64,000 bases of DNA from positions 3,040,912 through 3,104,911 of the forward strand of contig NW_023998423.1 in NCBI RefSeq assembly GCF_014805625.2, given 5' to 3'. The first letter of the stretch is position 1, and the number at the start of each line of letters is the position of its first letter. The notes under the pieces are model-generated. The model worked only from the letters and a program-made list of their open reading frames with translations, did not search any database and was not told the DNA's origin. Position numbers and translations under genes: made by a program. The DNA is from Glossina fuscipes. Its lineage: Eukaryota > Arthropoda > Insecta > Diptera > Glossinidae. This document shows positions 25,518-38,873 of the stretch, in pieces.

Positions 25518-27934
25518 ATGAGTTTAAATAGAAATGATGGATTCTTTACGGCCTATTATTTGAATTTGAAAAATACTTTAAAAGACTTTGATCTTGAAGT
25601 TGAAAACATCAAACATTGTAATAATGATTTGGAACGTATCGGATATTTGAATCGTTTATCGGGCCTGCAAGAACACGATCACGCACTTAACGTGCGACGA
25701 TCGTATGAAGGCAAAAACGCTGACGTGGCAGCTGATTTCAAAGAAAAAGGCAACATGGCCTTTAAAGCAAAACAATGGCTGGAAGCTATGATCCTCTATA
25801 GCAAAAGCTACATAGCTTTGCCGGCAGACAAAGGTAGGCGGTGCAATGGCTACATCTGGCTAATCGTTAGAACAAATAAATTTAAATCAAATCTTTTGAA
25901 AAAGTTCTCGAAAAATCCATTATATTGGCAAATCGGTCGGCTGCTTTGTATCACCTGGACAAATATGATGAAGCATTAATTGATGTCAAACGTTCACTTG
26001 ATTACGGCTACCCGAAGGATATGCTCTACAAGCTGTATGAACGTCAAGCCAAATGTTTCCTGGCCAAAAGAAATTATCCAAATAGCATAACTTATTTCAA
26101 GTAAGTTTCCATTTCTTTGCATGCTTTTGATAAAGATTGTATGGGGCTGATGTGTAGGTTTTCGCTCTAGAAAATTTTTAACCGCAATGGATGACGCTAC
26201 GTTGGATGAAGGTAGACGATCCAAAATGAATTTGGATGCGATGACGATGATGAAAATGCTAGAAAAGGATCCGCAAACTGCCAAACAGGCGGAATATCAA
26301 AAGAAAAACGGTTTCACTGCTGAGTCTGTGCCTTCCTTGGCTATTCGAGATGAAAAAGAATTATTAAGTCCGGCAGTGAAATTCGATGAAAACGCAAACG
26401 AAGGACGCTTCGCTAAAGCGGCGACCGATATAAAAGTAGCCGAGGAGATTCTAATAGAAAGGCCTTTTGTGGCTGTGCTACTGGAAAAATTCTCTAAAAC
26501 TCATTGCGAACATTGCTTTATACGGTATTGAAAACACTTATGTCCTACAAAGGGATTTTTTGGGTAATTTTTTTCGGCAATTTGTAGCTCTCCCATACCC
26601 GTGACATGTCCCTCGTGCGCTGATGTCATTTATTGCTCGGAAAAATGCTTGAGCCGAGCTGCCAAGTCTTATCACAAATATGAATGCGGTTTATTGCCAA
26701 CGATTTGGCAATCAGGAGCTTCAATCAATTGTCACATGGCATTAAGGATCTTGGCTAGCCAAGACAAGGATAACTTGCTTAAGATTGCGAAAAATATTGA
26801 TCAAAAGCTTTCTCTAGAGGAGATCCTAAAGTCAGTAAAGAATATTGAAAAAGTACTTTTTTTTTTGGATCATTTCTTCTAAGAAAGGTTTTCCTGTTTT
26901 TTGTGAAATTATTAAAACAGACTTCCCAAAACCAATTACCTTCGCGTTGCTCACTTAGTTCGCCATGAAAGTACACGTACCGCCTCCAATTGGTTTCAAC
27001 ATGCTCTGATGGCTCGCTTTCTTAGCAAATGTCTACAAGAGTCGGGTTACCTGGATGAGCAATGCCAATCGGAAGATTTTGTAACGATTACATCTTTGCT
27101 CCTGCGTACATTACAATTTTTACAATTCAATACTCACGAAGTGGCTGAATTGCATAAATCGGAAAGAGACGGAAGCGAGAGAACTGCTTTTATTGGCGGC
27201 GCTCTTTACCCGACCTTGGCACTTTTTAATCACTCTTGCGATCCGGGCGTAGTCAGGTTGGTATAATCTTTTCCGGAATACTCGTAAAAACTACAAATTT
27301 TTCTTCTCAGATATTTCCGCGGTACCACAATACACATAAATACCGTGAAACCAATTGAAGCCGGTTTACCAATTTCCGAAAATTACGGACCAATTTACAC
27401 GCAAGAAATGCGAGAAGAAAGGCAAACAAAACTCAGAGATCTGTACCGGTTTGATTGTTCTTGTGATGCCTGCCTGGAGAATTGGCCCACGTTTGACATG
27501 CTACCGACGGACGTTATACGTTTTCGTTGCGATGCTCCGAATAAATGTAATGCAATAATTGAGATATCATCCGCTTGCAATGATTTTATGGTTAAATGTG
27601 TAACGTGCGGTGAAATGACCAACATATTCAAGGGCCTGAAAGTGATGCAGGTGCTATACGATAAAGCTTTTAATCTTTTTCTTAGGATTTCAAGACTTGA
27701 AAGACCGGGTTTTTGTTCTCTTTTTTCTCTCTTTTCCAGGACACAGAATCAATGACACGCACGGCCAAACATTACTACGAAGCTGGCGAATACTCAAAGG
27801 CTCTAAACAAATTTATCGATTTATTGAAGATCATGCATGAAGTGCTCGCCCCGCCTTTTCCAGATTTCTGTCAATGCCAACAATATCTTAAAGATTGCCT
27901 CTTACACTTTGGTAATTTCTACAATTTAAATTAA
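25518..27934 (+). CDS. Smyd4: SMYD4-type SET and MYND domain protein lysine methyltransferase, 659 aa
   Basis: Seven exons: 25518-25833, 25905-26100, 26171-26524, 26588-26830, 26921-27256, 27311-27650 and 27740-27934. They total 1,980 nt with consistent phases and GT-AG ends. The N-terminus (about residues 70-165) is TPR-like, with KEKGNMAFKAKQWLEAMILY and a second ANRSAALYHL repeat. The SET domain starts near residue 240 (RFAKAATDIKVAEEILIERP). It is interrupted by a complete MYND zinc finger at about 285-325 (HCEHC, CPSC, CSEKC, HKYEC). It resumes with FNHSCDPG near 475, the ENYGP motif near 505 and the post-SET cysteines DCSCDAC near 530. This N-terminal TPR plus split-SET order is typical of SMYD4. 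The substrate is unknown. Flies have several Smyd4 paralogues and I cannot say which this is. The ATG is preceded by CAAAA and is the first in frame. Confidence 0.93.
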
Positions 27935-27970
27935 CAACTTTTTACTAAACGACAATGTTAATACAAAAAA

Positions 27971-27976
27971 AATAAA
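27971..27976 (+). terminator. Polyadenylation signal of the SMYD4-type gene
   Basis: The first of several overlapping AATAAA hexamers, 37 bp after the stop codon. It is the natural 3' end for this gene but was not tested. Confidence 0.6.
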
Positions 27977-27979
27977 TAA

Positions 27980-30900
27980 ATAAATAAATAAAAATAATTT
28001 TTTAAATATTCTTTCTTTCAATTACCGCGCCTTCAATTATTACGCTTTTCTATTCTCGCGTCTCTAACCTATGATAAGGGAAAAATTGAGGAAAATGCAA
28101 TATATATTGTATATATATATATGTAGGATATTTTCAAAATTTTGATCAAAGTCTATCTGAAAAATACTTTCACAAATTATTCGCAAATTATTAAATTATG
28201 AATACCAGTGAGGAAGGCGGAGATATTAAATTCATAGCACTTTCACTTAGAGATCTAACCTAATCATCCAATCCAGGAGGGAACAGGCAAAGTACCCACG
28301 GACGAACAGACGAACATGATAAGCTATACTATAGACCATAAATCTTAGCTTGCCTTTCATTTACTTCACTTTCTGATACTTATTTCTGGAACTTACAAAT
28401 GAACGGAAAAATCTCATAAAATTTTATCATCATTTTTCGCCGATCGATATATAGATAATCATAACATTCGCTGTTAAGCGAACATACAAAACTTTATTGT
28501 TTTAATCAAACATGATTTATTATTGGTTACCACATATGTGGATTTATAAAATATTTAAAGCACATTTTTCTCTTCCACATTGTTTAATGTTTTTTTTTTC
28601 TTTCTTTCTTTCTTTTCTTTTTTTTTTTAACTAACATCTTAGTAATTATAGATGTACTTTTTGGTGTACTTTGCTCTTTAAAATAATACTTTTTTTTTTA
28701 TTATACGTAATAACATTTTCTTTATACTTTTTCAAAAAAAATTACTTTCACTTACACTTGTGTAAAATTAACAACCACACGTTCTCTGCTTTACACTTAC
28801 TTTACTTATGGATTAAAAATAAAGAAGAACCATTACTCGCTAGTAATGAGTGATCCTAAACTGATTTTTCTGTCTTCTATCTATTTACTTATTATAATAC
28901 AATTTCGTTATAATAAATTTTTTTTTATCTTTCATTCATTACAGTTGCTTCCTTTTAAGTAACTTTTTTGGTGCAATTAAGAAAATAAAAGACGCCTTCG
29001 AATCATACCGGAAACTACCTTCATATAGGAATAATCTGTCTTTGTAAGGGTAAGGCCCCTTTAAAGAGGGGTCTGTTTCTCGCAGCAAGTGAATCTTTTT
29101 CTCAATTCATTTCAATTTATGCGAAAGCGCACAAGAGCTTTAGAATCGTTGAAATAAAAATTTCTTCAAAACACTAAACGCTTACTCTTCATTTTCTTCC
29201 TTTCCGCAATTTCCTCATTAAATGAATTGAATATAATGTAATACTTGCTGTAATTATTATTGAAATGCATTCCCAATGCATCGCAGTGGAAACAAAACGC
29301 TACTGTAATGAATTTCAATTACACTCACGACTTGATTGGCTTTTAAGACTTGAGAAATACTTCAAGCGGAAACTGTATAAATACACTTTATGCGTCACGA
29401 ATAGCCGATTCGTAAAAGTCACGTCCGTCCGTCCATCCATTGCAAACGGGACATTCTCCAAAACGTGTCAAGTACATTTAGGTTTCTAGTATTATTGGGT
29501 TTTATTAGATCCAGTGGAAACTTCTGCTCTTTGACCGGTTTGGGTCGCTTTCAACGTATATTGCAATTTTGTAGGCGATATTTTCATTTCTGCGAACGGA
29601 AAGATGTTTACCATAGATACCGCACACTTGGACAAACCGACAGATGGAGAGACGAACAGACGAAGATGCTTAAGTGCATACCGAATTCGACACTGAGCAA
29701 AGCCTTCGAAAGATTTCGAAAAAATTAACTTATGAAGCATTTTAAAATTAGGTAGACGCGGCCTATTTTTTCCGTTTTCATAAAGGTACTACAGCATCGC
29801 CCATAAAGTTAAACTTTCGTAAGCTTGTCTGCTTGTCTGTCATTTCTTTTGAAAAACAGAGCTGGCTGAGAAAAAATTATTTTTAGTAAAAAATTCTTTC
29901 TTTTCACTATCAAAAGCTTAATTAAACGAATTTTTCTTAATCAATTCCTGGATTTGCTTTTAATGCGCAATCATCTAGGAATTGGGAAACACACCTGATC
30001 GATGATTAATGTTTAATGAGATAATTAATTTCCTAAATTAATGTTTATGTAATTAATTCTTGAAACTTATTACATTTCTATTAGGTTATTCTTTTCTTTC
30101 AAAAAAGCCCATAAAGAAGAAGAAGAAAAATGTTCTCTGAAATCATATGCTGAATGCAATTAATTCACTAATAGCATTAACGTGCCATCCATGTTAAAAA
30201 CGTCCAATCTATGTTAAAATGTCAAAAACGTGAGTACTATGTTAAGCCGGTCAGGAGTGAGGAAAGCAAACATTGGAACCGAAATTGCAAAGAAGTGCAA
30301 GGAGACGCGATTTATTATATTAAAAATTATATATGCCACAAAGGGCATTTATACCGCTGCAATAGGAACGAAAAACAAAGAAAATGATTATGAAAAGGCT
30401 TAAGCCCAACACCATATTCTGCTGTGAGATTTAGAGTGATGCTCTTAATGCTAACCACTATTCTTTATACTGCTCTTGTCTCTGAAATTGTGAAAAGTTG
30501 CGTTAGCCTGCTGTACGCACATGTATGTATGTGTTTATGTGTTTATATATATTTTTTTATACACCTATGTATGGATACACATCTCTCTATATATCATCTA
30601 TATATACATATAAACACCTTCTCATTCTATGTACATAGATACGTACGTCTGCTTTCGAGTGGAGTATATACACAAATACATGTATAAAGCGCTTTACATA
30701 GGAACGCTTTACCCATATCTCTTCTAAAATTTTCTTATATGACATCGTTTTGAAAGAGTTCTTTACGATAAATTTTCTTCTTCTTTTCATGGAAAAAAAT
30801 TTTTTTTTTGTGAAAATAAAAGCAATTGGAAACTTTTGAAAATCCAATCATATTTTGTTGTGCAAGTGACGAAGATTCTCATACTCTATAGAGTATTCAC

Positions 30901-31794
30901 TTTAGTTACATGTTTTCCAAAAATTATTTAATCGTTTACTCGAAAGCCTTGACTATATGAGGAATAAAATTGAAAAAATTCCTACTTTAAATCAATGCAA
31001 TTGTAATAACTCAACAAAAAAAAAAAAAAATACATTTTAATAAAATTTTTCTAAACACAATAAACGGTATATTTAGCCAAAAACAAAGCATGGAGATATC
31101 TCAAGGGAAATTAAAAAAAAAAAAAAAACCGACAGAAAAGAAAGGCAAGAAATCTTTTTCACAAACATTTTTTATACATAAATATTTATATATCAATATT
31201 AGTTAGTTCATTTTCTTTTACATACAATTATTTGTTTGAGAGGTAATTTATCCGATGCTTTTATAGGAGGAAAGTACTCGCATTTTTTTTTTCTTTTGCT
31301 TTCCTATAAAGTGATTTAAATGTTGTTATTAGATTCCAATCGGCGTCGTTCGTCGTTTATCACACAATTTCCATGTCGCCTTCTTTATTAACTTGTATAC
31401 GTGTATGTTTGTTTTAAAAATCTGCGTCCTTTTGTTTTATTTTAATTTTTCTTTTAAGAAAATTTCTACAATCAAAATGACGATATATTTACCCAGATCA
31501 CTGTTCATGTAAGTCAGTTGGGCTCGGAAATGCACGTGCGTTGTTTGCGCGGCACATTCTCGCTTAAATTATTACTCAAGAAACCATTTATTCACTATTT
31601 TAACTAATGTTTAATATAGTTTTGGCGGGAAATCAAAAAATTGTGAAGCAATTCTTTCACAGGTACTTTTAAATACATATAAAAATGAAGCATAAGGTTA
31701 GATTAGATACAGCGACACAACTTATTTGTAACACAATTCAATTTTCAGAGAAAAAAAAATAATAATTTTCACTCGGTTTAATTTATTTATTTCT
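27980..31794. other. Intergenic DNA between the SMYD4-type gene and tamo
   Basis: No gene supported. It contains a family-A-related repeat near 29395-29835 (GACGAACAGACGAAG, CATACCGAATTCG, GGTACTACAGCATCGCCC, which resemble parts of 5330-5620), a short related piece near 28290, T-rich tracts at 28590-28630 and 31280, and A-runs near 31020 and 31115. Confidence 0.5.
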
Positions 31795-34653
31795 TTAAAC
31801 GCAAGTTGGTGCATTATGAGCCACTACGTTGGCGTCCTGATGAAAATCTTTAGTTTTGAAACAAATTTCGCAAATATTTCCACTATTAAGATTAAGAAAC
31901 GTGCAAAACGGACAATTCCACTCTTGTGGACTGGTAACAATTACTTGCGTTATAGGTGCAGTGGTACAAGGTGTTTGTTGTTTCGTCTCCATTATTATTG
32001 GTTTACGATTTTGATTGGCTGTTGCCTGATTATTGTTCCCATTCTTTTTCAATTCGTTACTTTTATTGTCTGCAAATGATTTGTTAGATTTCTTATTTGC
32101 CGCCGCTGAAGTGGTTGTTGTGACCTTTCCATTTTTACTGTTCGCCTGATGTTCTTGTTTATTTGGTTGCTTTAAGGCAGATTTAATTTTTTTATTGTCG
32201 TTAGTTGTTGACTTATACGCTGTTTCAGGTTCCTGTTTTTTGCCCGCAGTTTTATGGGTCTTTTCTAGAGTGCGCGCCTTATCGCCGTTTTGTATAGCTA
32301 AACGTATGGGTTTACTTTCATTGGTGCTACTATTGTATTGAGAACGCCTTCTTTCAGTGCTGGCGGTATTAGTCGATGAATCGTTGGCCAAATTAAGAGA
32401 ATCCAAATCTAAACTTTGCATTAACATATCATCCCCATCGCCAGCGTCTCTCGAATGACCATTTGGTTGCAAATTCTGAAACACATTATGCCATGATTCG
32501 AAAGAACCAAAACCGTCCTGGTTTTTGGATAACTGGGTAGGAGAGGAATGCTTTCTCTCGTCTCCACCTTCTTGGCCACAAGCATTGTTAGTAGCTTCAT
32601 CACGAGTTGAGTCACTGCATAAATCGGACATGTCACGTTCTGAAGTAGAGCCGCTATGTGGAGAAAGCCTTCTCATAGTAGAATCTGACTCAAAACACTC
32701 CTTTGTATATAAAAAAAGATGAGTAACAATACCAATAAATTTGTTTAACACTTACATGCTTTGGATTCTTTCTCATTTGGTAGCTATCTTCACGATTATT
32801 TGCATCATTGGCCGTCAAGTTGTTCCTAGGGGTGCGATTCTCCTTCGGTGTTGGCAAAGCGTATATATATGTGTCATCGTTCTGTAACTTTCCTTGACGG
32901 AAAGCATGACCGCATTGCTGATTGATAGAGGAAAAGTCAGCATTATTTTGAACGTAACCATCACCGATTTGAAAATCCCGGCAGGCCAAACGTCTAATAT
33001 CAGTCACACGATCCTTACCGTACATGGCATCATTGGTCTGATGGGCGTAATTTTGCTTATTAATGAATTGATCATTCTTTTCATCAAAATCAATCAACTG
33101 ATCTGGAGGATAAGAACTTTGACGTTGTAAATTATTAGCACTAATGTGATGACCATTGTGTGTTGTAGCAGAGGAATTTACCGAAGTATAACATGTGGCG
33201 GTTGGGTTATTTGAACAATCGTAATGTCCCTTTGATGCTGGCGGATGAGAACGATTCTCCCTTATGGTAGCGTAATTTGGCTCAACCGCATTACAATTAT
33301 CGAACTGATTGGAAATATTGTATGGTAAAGGATAACGATTGCCAGAAACATTATATCCATTGTATCCGGCTTGTGATACGGTAGCATATGCAAAGCCGTT
33401 GTCGACTGGCGAACCCAAGTACTCATATGGCGAATCGTAGAAACTTGTAGAGGGCGGATATGGATAATATACGGCGCTTTGGCAAGTGCCAAGTGAATTC
33501 ACGAGTGAATTATGCTGAGGCAAAGTAGCTAAGGCGTTGGGTTCGCTATAATGAGACGTATGAGGGCTTTGTATGTCCAGCGACGGACGACAAGGTAAAT
33601 TGTTGTACATTGTGGCTGGATTTTGGTTAATGCAAGGATAGGGATAACAATTAATATGGATGTTTGGTCCAACCCGCCTAGGATCACCTGCTAAATGAGG
33701 CGCAAAAGCCCCTCCACGATTACGCAGTCGTGTAGCAATTGGTGAAGGCTTTGCGGAAGATTTTTTTAGTTTTATATAGCTGTAATTATCAACTGGCAAA
33801 TTATCCTCATTGCGATAATAAGATAAATTCTCAATTGCCTCCGCGACGTTACCTATGAACAAAGATATATTTATTAGAAATTTATTTTAAATTTTGAAAA
33901 GATTTCGATACTCACACACATGACTTTCGCGATAGCGATAAATTTCTAACCAGCTGCAACTTAACCCCAAATCATTAAGACCTCCTAAGATTTGTTTAAG
34001 AATCTGAAGCTCTACATAGGCAGCCATAGCGTCACGTGAAACATTTGCCACTTGGTCAGGACATATTGGCCCATCTAAAATCAGCAAATCATCTGAAACG
34101 CGACTGTAACCCATAGCTTCGAATAATTTTTCAACATCTAAGAGACATGAGTGAATTACATGTTGAAAAAATCCCGAATACATCTGAAATAACATCATTG
34201 CTATCGTTAAATATTACTTTTTTTTTCTTGCATGTTCGTAGAATACCTTCAAAATACGGAACTCTTTTCGCCACGGTTTTGTATATAAATTATTTGCATA
34301 CTGACTAATAGCTTCAAATGCTGAGAGCGCTTTGTCTATAGAGAATTTCGGAAGATCACGAATCGAATTTCTCAGCACAGTTGAAGTTTCGGGTAAAAAA
34401 AATTTGCGATCAGGCTCAACAATATTTAGGAAACTATAAAAACAATCTAAAAAAGGGGGAGACAGATTCGATATTGCAGCAATTTTTAAAATATTGTAAA
34501 GGAAAATAATAACAGCCTAGCTCTCTTACCTTCGATTTTAATACGTTGTTCCAGTTTTTCTACATTTTCCTCTGCATCCAAATATCTCCAATGTCTGTTA
34601 AGTATTTCTTCCCAAAGATTACTTATTCGGTCACGGGATACGAAATCTGACAT
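31795..34653 (-). CDS. tamo: Tamozhennic (SPATA2-like PUB domain and RanBP2-type zinc-finger protein), 864 aa
   Basis: Five exons on the minus strand: 34653-34530, 34446-34247, 34183-33916, 33852-32756 and 32700-31795 (2,595 nt, phases consistent). The first about 200 residues form the conserved helical N-terminal region. It includes the PUB-like segment LDVEKLFEAMGYSR, SDDLLILDGP and ISQYANNLYTKPWRKEFRILK. A long low-complexity region follows, rich in Asn, Ser, Tyr and Gln. The extreme C-terminus has a RanBP2-type zinc finger (WNCPFCTFLNLNSGNICEIC). In Drosophila, Tamo binds the import machinery and limits nuclear entry of Dorsal; the vertebrate relative SPATA2 bridges CYLD to LUBAC. The start MSDFVSRDR is the first ATG of the conserved block. 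AATAAA overlaps the region just after the stop. It is divergent from Zfrp8. Identification rests on the domain pair and the neighbour. Confidence 0.9.
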
Positions 34654-36547
34654 TTTCCTCCTAAAGCTCGATCTTTATTTTTATGGCAAATCGTATATAA
34701 TATTCTTCGGATTTAAATCTGGAATTGTCAATAACATAATCTCAATTAAATCGCCCCAAGTTATAAAGGTATAATCGGTTATGTTCTCATGCTTTCGTAA
34801 TGGCTTTTATGACAAAACGTACTTCACCTACTAGTTTTTCACTATTTTTTTTGTACTCTATTTCGCCAATTCCATCATTTATTTGCAGTGTACTTTATGC
34901 GAGCTACAACACACGTACTTAAATGCAAAGTAGTTTTATTAAAATACTACACTAAATGCTAATTGTTGGCAATGATTCAAATGGTCAGCAAGTCGCGTAC
35001 TTATGTGTTGAGATGTTGGGTGCTCATAATATTTTATTTAGGCTCATCGCTAAAAACAGCAGTACAGGTCGCTCTATTTATTATTTTCAGTTTATCCCAT
35101 AGATATAAATATTTGCCGCAAATTATGTTTACGTAGACAATTTGTGCATCTATTCAAACTGACTACATAACTAATCTTTTAAGAGTATATTTGTGCCGTA
35201 ATTATTTTCCAATGCTTACCATCTAAGAAAACAAACTTGACACTCTCTGCTGAACGCCTCGATTTTTGCTAATTTCTTTTAAGTATAAATTAAATGATTA
35301 ATAGCTCGGCGTTCACTTCATATTTTGAGCAAGAAGATATGAATAATGAATGAATGGGCTGCCGCGCCGGTGTTTGCAGTTTAGTCGATAGTTTTCGTTA
35401 AATCTTTGATACATTCGAGAATATATAACTGGTGTTTTTATATCATCAGGTTATTCCCCTTTTTTGCTAATTATTTCGTGATTGTTTATCAAATAAATAA
35501 TAATTTCCGAAGTTAAATTCCTTTGATCTGCTTTTCTCCTTCCTTTATCAAAAATTTCCTTGTCCGTGTTTTCACTTCGTTCTACTACAAAATGCCAAGG
35601 AATTTTTTTGTTGCTGTGCGTCTGTATATAACCAATTTTGTGTCTTATTTCTAAATTTTTACAAATTTAACAACTAATTTTTTTGCCAAAAATATTTTTA
35701 TAATTTTTATTTTTATCAGTTTCCTACGTTGCAGTTTTTTGCGTAAATTTTTTTTACTTTTAATATTTACTTTAGAAGAATTTCACAAACACTATCGCAT
35801 CGATATCTTCGTGAAAATAAAAAACCTACATATCAAAGCGTTTTATCAACACTGCATAACACAACAATGGGAAAGGAACAAAATGTGAATATTTAAGAGA
35901 CGTTTCGTTTAGAAATCAGAACCGAAATACTTTGTTAATATATCTGAACGCTATCTATCTTCTTGAAAATTTATATATATAATTTTTTCAGCAAAAACGG
36001 AATACAAAATCGTTATTTATCGTTATTTCGTATTACATATCATCAAGTTTACTTGCACACTATTACAATGTATATAAAAGCTGATAGCTATAAATGAATG
36101 AAGTTCACTTTATATTGGTAATGAGAGTTCACTCGACAAAATGTAAATAAATATAAATGCTTGTCCATAGTCGTTGCTGCCTTAATGTACAACAAATAAA
36201 TTTACTCTCAGAAATACAGTCAAAGACAAAAAGAAAATTTTGCTCTGAGAAGGGGAGGAAATAGAATCTTTCGTGAATTTATATGAATTTCAAGAAATCA
36301 AGAGAGGTATTGTTTTTTAAGCTTTAAAATATACTTAAAATATAGTAGATAATGAACTAATTAAAGCTTGAAACCTTAAGAGAAATCGGCCAAAAAAAAT
36401 AAACTCTGATTAATATAACATAGCGTCCATTGTTGTTGCCTCATTTTCAGTAATCAGAGTCACCACCTCCGCGGCCACCTCGGTAAATCTATCACACCAC
36501 GCTAAGCATTTTTTATTTTTACACCTTCACTGAGTTCATTGAAAGCA
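34654..36547. promoter_or_regulatory. Divergent tamo-Zfrp8 intergenic region (putative shared promoter region)
   Basis: About 1.9 kb of AT-rich DNA between two start codons facing away from each other. It must contain both promoters and 5' leaders unless untranslated exons lie elsewhere. No convincing TATA/Inr pair at the right spacing was seen for either gene, as expected for broadly expressed fly genes. Confidence 0.5.
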
Positions 36548-38649
36548 ATGGAAGCCAATGAAATAGGAATAGAGTTGGGCTTTTTGGAAAAGATTGATGG
36601 CGGTTGGTTATCGAATCGTTATTTTCCTAACAAGGTTGGCGGTAAACCAGCTTGGTTACATTTAGATGACTTGCCAGCTCAGGAAAAAATGATTTGCAAA
36701 AAATGTGAAAAGCCGAAAGCATTTTTGCTACAGGTAAAGATATTGCAAAGCTTGCTGTGGAGTTTTAATTACATTGGCCAATTAAAATCGATTCCAGCTG
36801 TACGTACCTTTCGACGATGATTATAATTTCCATAGAATGCTGTATGTATTCATATGCCGCAGTGAAACATGCTATGTGCGTAATAATGCGAGGTGAGTGA
36901 TAACGAATAAAAACAAAAGTGTTTCCTTACATTTTCTTGATTTTCCATAGTGTAGTAACAGTTTTACGTAGCCAGTTGCCTTTAAAAAATGAGTTTTACG
37001 CTGCTGAACCTCCTCTTGAAACTGGAGAACCTTTAGTAAGTAGTAACTTTAGCACCTATTTTTACTAACGTATGTTTTGGATATATTAGGTCTACCGAAA
37101 AGTTCTCCCAGTTTCATCCACAACAAGTTTCAAGATGCGGGTATTCACACATTCATTTCACACATATTTGGCTCTTTCTTTTTATCATTACATGTATACA
37201 TACTAACCTAGAAAAAGAATCAAAACGAAGAAGTTCGCGTCAATATTAAGTGTGATGCGGTCATGATCTGTGGCTACTGATAATGGTCTTTTGCGCCATT
37301 ATATTTTGTACGCAATCCAACAAGGGAAATTGAAGAAATTTATGCAAGTATTCGGTGAAGGTGTAGTTTCTGATGGAATGTGCAGAAAATGGTTCGAGAC
37401 TTTTCCAATAAGTGGTATCAATCTTCCCGATAAGCCATGCTCCGGGCGATCGTATTTAACCGATGACGGTAGTGTCAAGTCTATGTTTGAGTAAGATCTT
37501 TTTCTGGGTACGATTGCGGAAAATCTCTTTTCAACTCAATAACAGGTTTCGGAGGATATTCGGTAATTAGGATTTAGTCTAAAAACAGATTTTCGGTAGA
37601 CCTGTTGCTTCTATAAAGACACCAATCCGTCGACTATTTCTTGTTATACTTTATTTATTTGTATATATGTTTATACCCATAGCCGGCGATATTACCTAAG
37701 GAACATAAATTATGTTTGGCTTGCGGCTGCAAATCGTCAGTTAAATGTGACTACTGTGAGGGCTACTACTGTTCTTTCGTGCACCGTGATCTGCACAAAC
37801 CAGTCTGCTCAAAAATCGGGGGAATCGAATCTTGTGATAGGCTATCAATTGTTGAATTCGATGAATGGGAGATCGTAAAGGATTCTATGAACGATGAGGA
37901 AGACATAACCGAGCCACATGCTGTCGAAGAGCAGAAATTTTCTAAAGCAATCGAAGAACTGTCAAAGTCCTGTAAAACATTAACATTTCAGAACCTGCCC
38001 GATTCTGATTTGGAAAAATATGCAGCTAATAGTGAGCTAATGGACGACAAATTCTTCTTTAAATTTCGTAAGGAATGTAATAAAGAACCGGAACAAATCA
38101 TACGTTATAAACGTAATGGCTTACCGTAAGTGCAACCACCTAATCTCATTTACAAAAAATTTTTTTATTTTATATAATTTTTGTAACTACTTGTGGAGTC
38201 AACGGTTGATATCGCTGACTGAAAAGTCAAGCTAAGCCAAAATCAGCTGCAATGTATTTTAAGTTTAGGAATATTTTTCTTTCCATTTTCATGCCAAACC
38301 TAGCTATTTTTCATATTCATGCCAAATCAATTGTATCGTTTGCGTCAACGTCTCCCATTTTTACAGGTTGTGGATAACTGATGTACAAAAAACTGTGGCT
38401 TCCCAATTGAAAGAAATACCGCTTTGCGAGTATTGCGGTGGGGAGAGAAAGTTTGAATTTCAAATTATGCCGCAACTATTGAACTATCTCAATGATGACG
38501 GCATTGATTGGGGGACGCTAGCCATATATACCTGTTCGAGAAGTTGCCCTTTGCCTGTGGGATATGCTGAAGAGTTCGTTATAAAACAGGATATAATTGC
38601 TGATATTGCTTGCGGTTCAAATCATCACAGTTCCAATGTGAACAAATAA
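36548..38649 (+). CDS. Zfrp8: Zfrp8 / PDCD2, MYND-type zinc-finger protein, 363 aa
   Basis: Five exons: 36548-36733, 36798-36892, 36951-37035, 37683-38125 and 38367-38649 (1,092 nt, phases consistent). The N-terminus ([23 protein letters not shown]) and the [13 protein letters not shown] segment are the PDCD2 hallmark. A MYND zinc finger covers about residues 133-168 ([24 protein letters not shown]). The C-terminal PDCD2_C domain follows ([40 protein letters not shown]). PDCD2 proteins act as chaperones for ribosomal protein uS5 (RpS2). In Drosophila, Zfrp8 is needed in blood and germline stem cells. The ATG at 36548 is chosen because the earlier in-frame triplets are not ATG. Intron 3 (647 bp) is enlarged by a deleted mariner. 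The gene is convergent with Naa35. Confidence 0.95.
37088..37603 (+). mobile_element. Internally deleted mariner element in Zfrp8 intron 3
   Basis: A perfect 14-bp inverted pair bounds 516 bp: AGGTCTACCGAAAA at 37088-37101 and TTTTCGGTAGACCT at 37590-37603. Inside, at about 37270-37494, a plus frame encodes a mariner N-terminus with the second helix-turn-helix area recognisable ([17 protein letters not shown], then DKPCSGRS and DD). The catalytic domain is missing, since a full element would be about 1.3 kb. It is in the same orientation as Zfrp8. Its ITR differs from that of the copy at 42.3 kb, so it belongs to another mariner lineage. Flanking TA duplication is not clean. Confidence 0.8.
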
Positions 38650-38873
38650 ATTTTCTATTATATATATAAACATTTATGGATATTATTATTATTTTAATTA
38701 AGTTTAATTATAGGAAAATGACGATGTTTACTAAAATCAAAATCGGGTTGACGTTTCAAATCCTTTTGGTGCCCTTTAGCTAAAACGTTCATTACGACAT
38801 AATTAATTTTAGCCACTTGCAACATATCGAGAATCTGGCGGAATGAGAAAGAATTTTAAAAAAGAATTTTTTC

